From assembly GCA_041390365.1 (NCBI GenBank), contig JAWKQB010000002.1, positions 562,001-626,000 on the forward strand: a DNA stretch of 64,000 bases. The letters are read 5' to 3'. This document shows, piece after piece, positions 31,285 to 39,533 of the stretch. The stretch is from Syntrophotaleaceae bacterium. Its GTDB lineage: Bacteria; Desulfobacterota; Desulfuromonadia; Desulfuromonadales; Syntrophotaleaceae. Position 1 is the stretch's first letter. Each line of letters begins with the position of its first letter. The notes under the pieces are model-generated. The model ran no database searches. It was given only the letters and a program-made list of their open reading frames with translations, and was not told the origin of the DNA. The translations under genes were made by a program, and so were the position numbers.

Positions 31285-33471
31285 ATGCACAGGACATGGT
31301 GGGCGGTTTTGCTTGTTGCGTTGCTGCCTTTATTCGGATGTGGCGGCAGCGGCTCTTCTGACTCCGTAAATGACACGGATGATTCTGATTCCCCTCCTTT
31401 AGTATCGGTTCCCGCAGTCGTCTCGGTGAATTCGGTGGAGACGGATCTGGTGGCGACCGATGGGCAGTGGCTGGCGTGGAAGGCCAAGGACCGCCAGGGC
31501 ATTTCCCTTTACGACGGCATTCAAGCCAGAAATGTGACCCAATCGTTGCCGCCCGAACACTATCCGCAGGACATGGTGTTCGATGGAAGGTATGTCGCTT
31601 TTGTCTCCCAGGGCAAGCACCTCTTTGTGGTGGATAGTGAAAGTGCCGCCGAGCCGGTGCTGGTGGCAAGTTCCGTCAGCAGAATCGAATACTTTGCGAT
31701 CAGTTCAGGCGAACTGGTCTGGATCGATCGCGCGGACAACCATGTTTATCATCTCACCCTGGGCTCTGCGGACCCTTCTCCTGAGCGGATCACCACCGAG
31801 GAAAAATCGCGCATCATGGTGAAGATTGATGCGGGTGTCATCGTCTGGAGTGAAAGCGACCTGGATTGGCGGGTGGCCTATTACGACCTGAGAGCAGCCA
31901 GTCCGGCTGTCGTGCAACCGGCCGGCCAGACGCATCTCGCTCATTGGCAGGCCAACATTCATGACCGGTTGATTGTCTGGCAAGGCTCCGATGCGGGAAA
32001 CGATGTCGAAATCTTTTACTGCGATCTGACCCAGGATGGAACGCCGGCGATGAAACTCACCAGCAATGCGACCGACGACCGCCATCCCCGGGTGCATGAC
32101 CGGTACATCGCCTGGGACGGATTTTCGGGTGGCCAGGAAACCATCTTTTATGTGGACATGGAGAATCCGGGAAACATTCAGGCATTGCCCACGCCAGCCC
32201 AATACGATCGCCTGAGCCATGTCCGGGAGGGTCTTATTGCCTGGACGGCTTCCGTTGACGACAGGGGGCAGGTTTTCTATTACGACCTTGATGCGACGGA
32301 ACCGGCCATCATTCAGGTGACGGACAGCGCGTACCATAACTATGAACCGCTGATCAGCGGGGGGAAGATATTCTGGCGGACCGAGGAGGCTGCCCGCAGC
32401 AGAATCATGACGCATGATCCGGCTACGGCGACAACCGTTCAGCTTGCCGATTTGCCCTACAGCCAGATCACAATGATTTCAGCGGGTAACGGTTACCCGG
32501 TCTGGCTTTCCATGGGGGCGCATTATCGAATCTTTGTGCAATCCGCAGGGGAAGAAATCGCGCCTTTTGCCATAACGCCTCTCGGGTTGGATGTTGCCAC
32601 CCTGGAGATGGATGACGGCGTAGTCGTGTGGCGCGGCTATGATGGGACGAGCAACGAGATCTATTGCTGCGACCTCAATGCAGTTGAGCGTGAAGTCACC
32701 AAGTTGACCGATGACAGCCTATGGAAAGAAGTCCCCCAGGTCAGTGATCGGGTTGTTGTCTGGCGCGGGCAGGGGGACGGCGGTGATTACCAGATTTATT
32801 ATGTCGATTTGAAGAGTGAGAACCCCGCACCTGCTGCGATTGCTGTGGCGGGCCAGGAAAATCTCTCCCCTCGGGTGCACGATGGCCTCATCACCTGGCT
32901 TGGCGGCATCTGGCCCAATTACGAGGTGTATTATTACGATCTCAATGCCGCCTCTCCCCAGCCTGTCAACCTGACCAATAACAGCCTCTGGGAATCCGGT
33001 CCGATGGTCAACGGAGGCATTATCACCTGGTACCGCCAAAATACCGGAAACATCAACGATGTCTGGTACGTCGATCTCAACGCCGCATCGCCGGGGGAGG
33101 TGCAGGTCACAAACAGCAGCGATTCCGATGACCGCGTTGGGGTGGTCAGCGACCGGATCATTGCCTGGACGGGGACTGTGCAGGCCGAAAGCTCCTGGCA
33201 CCATGACATTTTTTACCTTGATCTCACTGCGTCTGCTCCAGAGGTCGTGAGGGTGACGGAGGATGGAGCCTCCAAAGGCGACCTGACCATGGATGGAGGG
33301 CGTTTGGCCTGGCGCGCCGAGGGCGAAATCTATCTTTTCGATGTCCACGCCGATGACCCGCAGGTGATCCGGTTGACGGATAACGATGTGAGTGACTTTT
33401 TTCCGAAAACCAGGGGCGACATCATCATCTGGAGAAGCGGCAATGCGACCTGTGTCGCACGCTGGCAGTGA
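31285..33471 (+). CDS. lipoprotein with TolB-like beta-propeller repeats
   Basis: A 728-residue precursor; GAGGAG precedes the ATG at 31285. The signal ends at the lipobox L-F-G-C (Cys about 19) followed by a Gly/Ser linker. The rest consists of about 13 blades of the pattern (I/V)-x-W-x(8-12)-I-Y-Y-x-D-L-(N/D)-x-A-x-P, followed by x-L-T-x-(N/D), a TolB/DPP-like propeller array, probably two propellers. It is anchored to a membrane and probably surface or periplasm exposed. No catalytic site is seen; binding is the likely role. Confidence 0.75.
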   Translation: MHRTWWAVLLVALLPLFGCGGSGSSDSVNDTDDSDSPPLVSVPAVVSVNSVETDLVATDGQWLAWKAKDRQGISLYDGIQARNVTQSLPPEHYPQDMVFDGRYVAFVSQGKHLFVVDSESAAEPVLVASSVSRIEYFAISSGELVWIDRADNHVYHLTLGSADPSPERITTEEKSRIMVKIDAGVIVWSESDLDWRVAYYDLRAASPAVVQPAGQTHLAHWQANIHDRLIVWQGSDAGNDVEIFYCDLTQDGTPAMKLTSNATDDRHPRVHDRYIAWDGFSGGQETIFYVDMENPGNIQALPTPAQYDRLSHVREGLIAWTASVDDRGQVFYYDLDATEPAIIQVTDSAYHNYEPLISGGKIFWRTEEAARSRIMTHDPATATTVQLADLPYSQITMISAGNGYPVWLSMGAHYRIFVQSAGEEIAPFAITPLGLDVATLEMDDGVVVWRGYDGTSNEIYCCDLNAVEREVTKLTDDSLWKEVPQVSDRVVVWRGQGDGGDYQIYYVDLKSENPAPAAIAVAGQENLSPRVHDGLITWLGGIWPNYEVYYYDLNAASPQPVNLTNNSLWESGPMVNGGIITWYRQNTGNINDVWYVDLNAASPGEVQVTNSSDSDDRVGVVSDRIIAWTGTVQAESSWHHDIFYLDLTASAPEVVRVTEDGASKGDLTMDGGRLAWRAEGEIYLFDVHADDPQVIRLTDNDVSDFFPKTRGDIIIWRSGNATCVARWQ

Positions 33472-33524
33472 CACACTTCAGGAGAAAAATAATTCCGTCT
33501 TAACGACAAACATGAGGTCAAAAC

Positions 33525-36323
33525 ATGCTTTCTGCAAGGATCAGGATGGTTTTGGTTGGTTTTTTTCTTGTTGCCGGATTCTCTTCCGTCTGTGCCGTAG
33601 ACGCCATCGCAAGTTTTACCGTGAACAGTGCCGCAGACGCTCCCGATGCCCTTCCGGGTGATGGTCTTTGTGCCGATGTTTCGGGCAACTGCACCCTGCG
33701 CGCCGCCGTCATGGAAATGAATCAGGTTGCGGCCGGAGGGATTGAGTTTGATCCGCAGGGCACTGACTTTGTCATCACTCTTCCTGCCGGGCATTACATC
33801 CTGGCTCTGGCGGGCAGGGGTGAAGACGCGGCAGCCACAGGGGATCTGGATATCCTTGCCCAGACTGTTATCACCGGCGAGGGCGGCGAAACCATCATCG
33901 ATGCCGACGGGATCGACCGTGTGTTTCATGTCGCCGCAGGAGCGCACCTTGCCTTGCGCAACCTGGCTGTCCAGGGGGGCAGGGCAGAGGGCGCCGGGCT
34001 CGGGGAGCAGGGGGGCGGGGTATTGAACGAAGGGGCCCTCCACCTCGATCGCGTCCTGATTACAGAGAATCTGGCAACCTACGGCGGCGGCATTGCCAAT
34101 TACGGCAGCCTCGACGGCTCCATGGTCCGGATAACTCATAACCAGGCCCAATCACCGGTCGATCCGGACAATCCCGGTTTCGTCTACGGGTCCGGGGGTG
34201 GCATCCATAATGGTGTCAGCAACAGCGCGGTGATCGATATCGATCGATCCGCCATCGAATACAACGCTGCCGTTTCTTCCGGCGGTGGAGTCAATAACGC
34301 CGGTAACGGCAGATATTACGCTTATGAAACCATCATCGGCGGGAACTTGACGCTGACCAATGTTTCTGTTTCTCATAACGAGGCGGAAATCGGGGGCGGC
34401 CTGATCCTGGATCAGGGAAGCCGGGCCCAGTTGGTCCATTGTACAATCGCTTTCAACGAAGGGAGAGGCCTTGTTGGAAACGGAGCGCCATCGTTTGATA
34501 TGTTCGGAAATCTTGTCGCCGAGAATAAACAGTATCTCGGCGCTGACACTTACGAAAACTGCTATCAGATCTCGGATTCGAGCCGGGGCAATGCCTCATT
34601 GAATCCGGATTATTTTTATTATCCCGATGCTCCCTATGGTCATAATCTCAGCAGCGACGGGTCGTGCTATTTTTCATCGGCGATTGGAGGCATCAATGCT
34701 CAGTCGCCAGGGTTGAGTGATTCACCACTGTATGCGGATGACTTCCCGACGGTCGGAACCTACGTTCCGGGCGAGGGGAGTCCGGCCCTCGATGCCATAG
34801 CGACGGAGGACGCTGTAGTTTTTGAAGATCTTTTTGGCGCAGTCCGCCCCCAGGGAGCCGGCATCGATATCGGGGCCCAGGAATCGGCGCCGGTGAGTTT
34901 TGCCGGGGGTGACGGCAGCGAAGGCGACCCGTTCCAGGTGGCGACCGCGGCCCAATTGGCCCAATTGAAGAGCTATCGAGGCGAGGCCCATGTCGACAAG
35001 CATTTCATCCAGGTGGCCGATATCGATCTGGGCGTATCGCCCTGGAATACCGGAGCGGGCTGGGAGCCGATCGGCGGATATCTCGATGCGGTCTCGTTTC
35101 GCGGAACCTACGACGGCAACGGCTACACCATCAAAAACCTGACGATCAACACCACCAATAGCGAAACCTATGCGAGTCTGTTTGGGCGGGTCGGCTATCA
35201 GGGCACCATCAGCAATCTTCGTCTGGAGAATATTGCCATCACGGCAACCGGCCATGCGGGCGGCATTTCCGGCTATCTTGAAGGGGGCAGCCTGCACAAT
35301 TGCCAGGTTTCGGGCCAGATCGACCTGGCCAGCGGCATGCAGTGGTACGCAGGCGGGTTTGTCGGGTATCTGTCGGGAAGTATCGAAAATTCCCATGCCT
35401 CCGTATCGATCAGTTCCAGTGCGGGAGAAAAGATCGGCGGCATGGTCGGTGCGGCCGCCCATGCCACGATTACGAACTCCTATGCGACCGGAAACGTGTC
35501 GGGATTCCGGTCCGTGGGCGGGCTGATCGGCGAAGTATGGAACAACGTCCGGATTGAAAACGTCTATGCGGCCGGAGCGGTGTCCGGCAGCCAGAATACC
35601 GGCGGATTGGTCGGCACCCCAGGTTTCGATCAGGCCTTTGTGGTCAACTCCTACTACAACAGCGACATCAGCGGACAGTCCGATACCGGCAAGGGGGAAC
35701 CGCTGACGACCGCTCAGATGGGAACCGTGGCCGCCTTTGCCGGCTGGGATTTCACCGCGGTCTGGCAGATTGTCGAGGGGGTCACCTTTCCCTATTTGCG
35801 TTCTCACGCTTTCTTCTCGACAACTCCGGTTCTGCTGTCCCCTTTCAATGGTGCCGCAGTTGCCGGTTCCAGTCCCTTGCTGAGCTGGCTTCCGGTCAAG
35901 GCGCCCGCGCAGGGCGAGATTGCCGGCTACGAAGTGCAGATCTGCACAGATCCCGGGTTTTCATCGGAAAATACCTTGAGCCGGATGGTCTGGCTCGGCG
36001 AGCCGCTGGTCGGCAGCCTCGGCATCGCCGGAATTTTGCTCGGCGGCGCTTGCCTGATCAATGGACGTCGTCGCCGGCTGGCGATTCTCGCTGCAGGGCT
36101 GGTTTTGACCGGCGCACTGGTGGGCGGCTGCGGTGGCGGCAGCAGCAGTGACAATACGCAAAACGTTGAGGATCCCGAAGAAATTGCCGCTTTGACGCTT
36201 GAGGTGCAGGACACTTTGGAGGAAGGGACGACCTACTACTGGCGGGTCCGCGCTGTGGATTCACTGAATGAAGCATCCGATTGGAGCCCGACCTGGAGCT
36301 TCAGCACTCCCGGGCAGCGCTGA
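33525..36323 (+). CDS. CSLREA/GLUG beta-helix surface protein with interrupted FnIII end
   Basis: A 932-residue secreted protein with signal peptide ending near V-C-A-V-D-A. Residues 32-65 are a CSLREA-type start (F-T-V-N-S-A-A-D-A-P-D...C-T-L-R-A-A-V), followed by right-handed beta-helix repeats (to about 440), a block of GLUG-type repeats (about 490-720: G-G-I-S-G-Y, G-G-F-V-G-Y, G-G-M-V-G-A, G-G-L-I-G-E, G-G-L-V-G-T) and an FnIII-like end. The FnIII strands are split by two hydrophobic segments around N-G-R-R-R-R and a Cys-Gly-Gly-Gly-Ser stretch (about 825-875). Likely an adhesin. Confidence 0.8.
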   Translation: MLSARIRMVLVGFFLVAGFSSVCAVDAIASFTVNSAADAPDALPGDGLCADVSGNCTLRAAVMEMNQVAAGGIEFDPQGTDFVITLPAGHYILALAGRGEDAAATGDLDILAQTVITGEGGETIIDADGIDRVFHVAAGAHLALRNLAVQGGRAEGAGLGEQGGGVLNEGALHLDRVLITENLATYGGGIANYGSLDGSMVRITHNQAQSPVDPDNPGFVYGSGGGIHNGVSNSAVIDIDRSAIEYNAAVSSGGGVNNAGNGRYYAYETIIGGNLTLTNVSVSHNEAEIGGGLILDQGSRAQLVHCTIAFNEGRGLVGNGAPSFDMFGNLVAENKQYLGADTYENCYQISDSSRGNASLNPDYFYYPDAPYGHNLSSDGSCYFSSAIGGINAQSPGLSDSPLYADDFPTVGTYVPGEGSPALDAIATEDAVVFEDLFGAVRPQGAGIDIGAQESAPVSFAGGDGSEGDPFQVATAAQLAQLKSYRGEAHVDKHFIQVADIDLGVSPWNTGAGWEPIGGYLDAVSFRGTYDGNGYTIKNLTINTTNSETYASLFGRVGYQGTISNLRLENIAITATGHAGGISGYLEGGSLHNCQVSGQIDLASGMQWYAGGFVGYLSGSIENSHASVSISSSAGEKIGGMVGAAAHATITNSYATGNVSGFRSVGGLIGEVWNNVRIENVYAAGAVSGSQNTGGLVGTPGFDQAFVVNSYYNSDISGQSDTGKGEPLTTAQMGTVAAFAGWDFTAVWQIVEGVTFPYLRSHAFFSTTPVLLSPFNGAAVAGSSPLLSWLPVKAPAQGEIAGYEVQICTDPGFSSENTLSRMVWLGEPLVGSLGIAGILLGGACLINGRRRRLAILAAGLVLTGALVGGCGGGSSSDNTQNVEDPEEIAALTLEVQDTLEEGTTYYWRVRAVDSLNEASDWSPTWSFSTPGQR

Positions 36324-36353
36324 AATGGGTGGATTGTAGCCAAAACCTCGCAA

Positions 36354-36383
36354 CTGCACCGGTGTCCCCGGGCACCGGTGCAG
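36354..36383. other. perfect 11-bp hairpin between convergent genes
   Basis: CTGCACCGGTG, 8-base loop, CACCGGTGCAG. No T-tract, but its position between convergent stops suggests transcript-end or stability function. Confidence 0.6.
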
Positions 36384-36407
36384 AAGTGCGGCATTCCCAG
36401 ATTGTAT

Positions 36408-37034
36408 CTATTTTCCCGCCTTGATTGTGTTATAGCTGGTGATCAGATTGCGATAATCGGGAATATGGTTGGAAAACAGGCGCCCCAGCCCCTCGACGTC
36501 GTTGCGCCAGTCGCGATGCAGTTCGCACGCCACTCCGAACCAGCTCATCAGCTGGGCGCCCGCCGCCGACATCCGCTCCCAGGCGGAGTGTCGGGTCACC
36601 TCGTTGAAGGTCCCCGAGGCATCGGTCACCACGAAAACCTCGTACCCCTCCTCCAGGGCTGAAAGCGCCGGGAAAGCGACGCACACCTCGGTTACGATCC
36701 CGGCGATGATCAGCTGCTTTTTTCCCGTCTCTTTTACCGCAGCAACAAAGTCTTCATTGTCCCAGGCGTTGATCTGCCCCGGCCGGGCGATAGTGGGAGC
36801 ATCCGGAAAGATTTCCTTGAGTTCCGGCATCAACGGCCCGTTGGGCCCGTCCTCGAAGCTGGTCGTGAGAATGGTCGGCAGGCCGAAGTATCTGGCGAGA
36901 TCGGCAAGAGCCAGGACGCTGTTGACGAACGCCGCCGGCTCGATATCGCGCACCAGCGACAGCAGCCCGGTTTGATGATCCACGAGCAGTACCGCCGCAT
37001 CTGTCTTGTCCAGGCGAACGTAGGGCTTGGTCAT
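36408..37034 (-). CDS. isochorismatase-family (YcaC-like) cysteine hydrolase
   Basis: A 208-residue cytoplasmic enzyme. The catalytic Asp is in L-L-V-D-H-Q (20), the nucleophile Cys in T-E-V-C-V-A-F (about 118). The length and the V-D-H-Q-T-G-L-L-S-L-V and D-A-S-G-T-F motifs fit the YcaC subgroup, whose substrate is not settled. Single gene on the minus strand, with promoter facing the plus-strand phosphotransferase gene. Confidence 0.85.
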   Translation of the reverse strand: MTKPYVRLDKTDAAVLLVDHQTGLLSLVRDIEPAAFVNSVLALADLARYFGLPTILTTSFEDGPNGPLMPELKEIFPDAPTIARPGQINAWDNEDFVAAVKETGKKQLIIAGIVTEVCVAFPALSALEEGYEVFVVTDASGTFNEVTRHSAWERMSAAGAQLMSWFGVACELHRDWRNDVEGLGRLFSNHIPDYRNLITSYNTIKAGK

Positions 37035-37277
37035 AATTTATCCTCCAATCGGTTGTTGTTCCTTGTTTTTCCCAGCCCTGTCACCACCAATCGTATCGCA
37101 GATGGCTTTTACTGCAATGGCACGTCACGTTAGGGCGCCTTCTGCTGAGGGTTTCGCCCGTCACTTTGAGGCAGTAAGTCTCCTTTTTCATTGTAATACC
37201 TTGAGTTTGGAAAAATTAAAACTATGATTAAAAAATCTGTTGTTCGCCTCGCGCAGCTTTCTAAAAAGGGTGTCGCC

Positions 37278-38783
37278 ATGTTCGAATCCGCCGAGCTCGG
37301 CCATCGCATCAGCAAACAGGATTACAAGCAGGAGGTTCCCCAATTGCGGGAGAAGCTGCTCGATGTGCAGTATGACCTGCTGGAGAAAAAGAACTTCTCC
37401 GTCCTGCTGCTGGTGGGCGGAGTGGACTGCGCGGGCAAGGGAGAAACGGTCAACGTTTTGAACGAATGGCTTGATACGCGCCACCTCGAAACCCACGCTC
37501 TGCGCGAATTAACGGACGAAGAGCGGGAACGGCCCCCCATGTTCCGTTTCTGGCGGGTTCTGCCGAGCAAAGGGAAAATCAGCATTTTTATCGGCACCTG
37601 GTACTCGGTTCCCCTGCTGCGAAATGTCTATGGCGAAATCGGCAACGCCGAGCTCGATCAGTACCTCGACCGAAATTTGCGTTTCGAGCAGATGCTGTGC
37701 CGGGAAGGCTGTCTGATTCTCAAGTTCTGGCTGCACCTGTCGAAAAAAGCCCAGAAAGAACGTCTCAAGGAGCTGGAATCGGACCCCCGAACCCGATGGC
37801 GGGTGACCAAAACCGATTGGCAGCATTATAAACTGTACGACCGGTTCCGCCAGGTCTCCGAACGCATGCTGCGCAGCACCAGCACCCCTGAGGCTCCCTG
37901 GACGGTGGTCGAGGGAGCCGATCCGCGTTACCGCTATCTCACCATCGGCAAAATGATTCACGAAGCATTGTCACGCCGCCTCGAAAACGACCTTATCCTG
38001 CCGGCTTCGAACAGCCTTCCGCTCATGACCACCGCCATAGACGACTTGCGCATTCTGCAGATTCTCGATCCGAATCTTGCCCTGCCCAAAAAAGAGTACC
38101 GGGATCAACTGGCCGAATGGCAGGGGCGTCTGAACCGGCTTTCCCGGGCGGACGGCTTTCGGAATCTGTCGGTTGTGGTGGTCTTCGAAGGGTATGACGC
38201 CGCCGGCAAGGGGGGCAGCATCCGGCGCATTATCCAGGCTCTCGATGCCCGGTTCTATCGGGTCGTCCCCGTCGCCGCACCCACCGATGAGGAGCGGGCG
38301 CGGCCTTATCTCTGGCGGTTCTGGCGTCATCTGCCGCGACGGGGCCGGTTCGCCATTTTCGACCGGTCCTGGTATGGCCGGGTTCTGGTGGAAAGGGTGG
38401 AAAATTTCTGCTCCCAGGCCGACTGGATGAGGGCCTACGGCGAGATCAACGATTTCGAGGAGCAGTTGATCCGCCATCAGACGGTGGTTGTCAAGTTCTG
38501 GCTCTCGATCAGCAAGGACGAACAGTTGCGGCGTTTTGAGGAAAGGGAAAAGGTCGGCTTCAAACGTTTCAAGATCACTGGGGAAGATTGGCGCAACCGG
38601 GAAAACTGGGATGCCTATGAAGCGGCTGCTTGCGACATGATCGAACGGACCAGCACCGAAATCGCTCCCTGGACCCTGGTTGAAGCCAACGACAAGTCTT
38701 ATGCCCGGATCAAGGTCTTAAAAACTCTGGTCTGTCGAATTGAGGATGCCTTGAATGGAAAGCATGCCCATCAGGGCCGTTAA
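37278..38783 (+). CDS. pap: polyphosphate:AMP phosphotransferase (double PPK2)
   Basis: A 501-residue protein from the ATG at 37278 (AAAAAGGG upstream). Two PPK2 domains lie in tandem (about 20-235 and 270-490). Walker A of the first is degenerate (G-G-V-D-C-A-G-K-G-E), of the second canonical (E-G-Y-D-A-A-G-K-G-G), followed by F-D-R-S-W-Y-G-R. Two-domain PPK2 enzymes phosphorylate AMP to ADP using polyphosphate, with the second domain catalytic. The first has I-F-I-G-T-W-Y-S in place of the catalytic F-D-R-S-W-Y, as expected for an inactive lobe. Confidence 0.9.
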   Translation: MFESAELGHRISKQDYKQEVPQLREKLLDVQYDLLEKKNFSVLLLVGGVDCAGKGETVNVLNEWLDTRHLETHALRELTDEERERPPMFRFWRVLPSKGKISIFIGTWYSVPLLRNVYGEIGNAELDQYLDRNLRFEQMLCREGCLILKFWLHLSKKAQKERLKELESDPRTRWRVTKTDWQHYKLYDRFRQVSERMLRSTSTPEAPWTVVEGADPRYRYLTIGKMIHEALSRRLENDLILPASNSLPLMTTAIDDLRILQILDPNLALPKKEYRDQLAEWQGRLNRLSRADGFRNLSVVVVFEGYDAAGKGGSIRRIIQALDARFYRVVPVAAPTDEERARPYLWRFWRHLPRRGRFAIFDRSWYGRVLVERVENFCSQADWMRAYGEINDFEEQLIRHQTVVVKFWLSISKDEQLRRFEEREKVGFKRFKITGEDWRNRENWDAYEAAACDMIERTSTEIAPWTLVEANDKSYARIKVLKTLVCRIEDALNGKHAHQGR

Positions 38784-38815
38784 CACCATGACGTAAATTC
38801 GAAAGGAGGGTTCCG

Positions 38816-39340
38816 ATGGAAAACCGCAAAAGTCCCGCTCGCAAGGTCATACTTTCCGCTGAGGAAAAAATTCGATGCCTGGCGCTGGTCGATCTTCGCG
38901 CCGGGCTCGACAGCCAACGAGCTGCCGCGCTGATTGCTCTGGACCAGGGGGTGACCCAGGGCGTGGCAGCTGGTCAGAGCGGGCTGACCCTTGGCCAGGT
39001 GCGGTATCTGCTGCAGATCTTTTTGCGCGATCGCATGGAGGTTTTCAATCCAGCCTCCGCCGTGCAGTCTGCCGAACAGCAGGACACCGAACCGACCCTG
39101 ATCTCTTCGGCAAAGCCGTCGGAATTGGTCGCCGAAGAGGAAAAACCTGCCAAGCCTGCCGATATAAAAGAAAAAAGACCTGGGAAGGAGGGTGGCAAAA
39201 AAAGCCAAAAGGATGCAGGCACGGTTAAGAAGGACAAGGAGAAAAAAGGCAAGGAGAAGAAGGGCAAGGACCAGAAGGACAAGGGAAAAAAGGGCAAGGG
39301 AAAAAAGAAAAACAAAGGTAAGGGCAAGAAGGGCAAATAG
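38816..39340 (+). CDS. hypothetical protein with helix-turn-helix-like head and Lys-rich tail
   Basis: A 174-residue protein after GGAGG, 33 bases past pap. Residues 10-75 look like a helical, possibly DNA-binding domain (L-D-S-Q-R-A-A-A-L-I-A-L-D... S-G-L-T-L-G-Q-V-R-Y-L-L). From about 105 to 174 it is a low-complexity tail of Lys, Gly, Glu and Asp (repeated K-G-K, K-D-K). Such histone-H1-like tails bind nucleic acid or polyphosphate; polyphosphate is notable given its neighbour. The family is unknown to me. Confidence 0.7.
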   Translation: MENRKSPARKVILSAEEKIRCLALVDLRAGLDSQRAAALIALDQGVTQGVAAGQSGLTLGQVRYLLQIFLRDRMEVFNPASAVQSAEQQDTEPTLISSAKPSELVAEEEKPAKPADIKEKRPGKEGGKKSQKDAGTVKKDKEKKGKEKKGKDQKDKGKKGKGKKKNKGKGKKGK

Positions 39341-39533
39341 GTGCGATGCGCTTTTGACGACGCCGGCAGTTCTGATCTTTAAAACATTTAACTTGCCGGC
39401 GTTCCTACGGACTAGGTTGTGACCGATTGACACCTGCAGACTCCGGGATAGACTTCGAACATAGATTCCGAAACCGGTTCCAGCACGCCGATGGGGGGCG
39501 GCCTGACCCGTAAGACTCCAAAAGGAGCTCTCT

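Noticed and set aside
36354..36383. Calling the perfect hairpin a rho-independent terminator
   Set aside because: No T-tract follows on either strand, so it is listed only as a hairpin.
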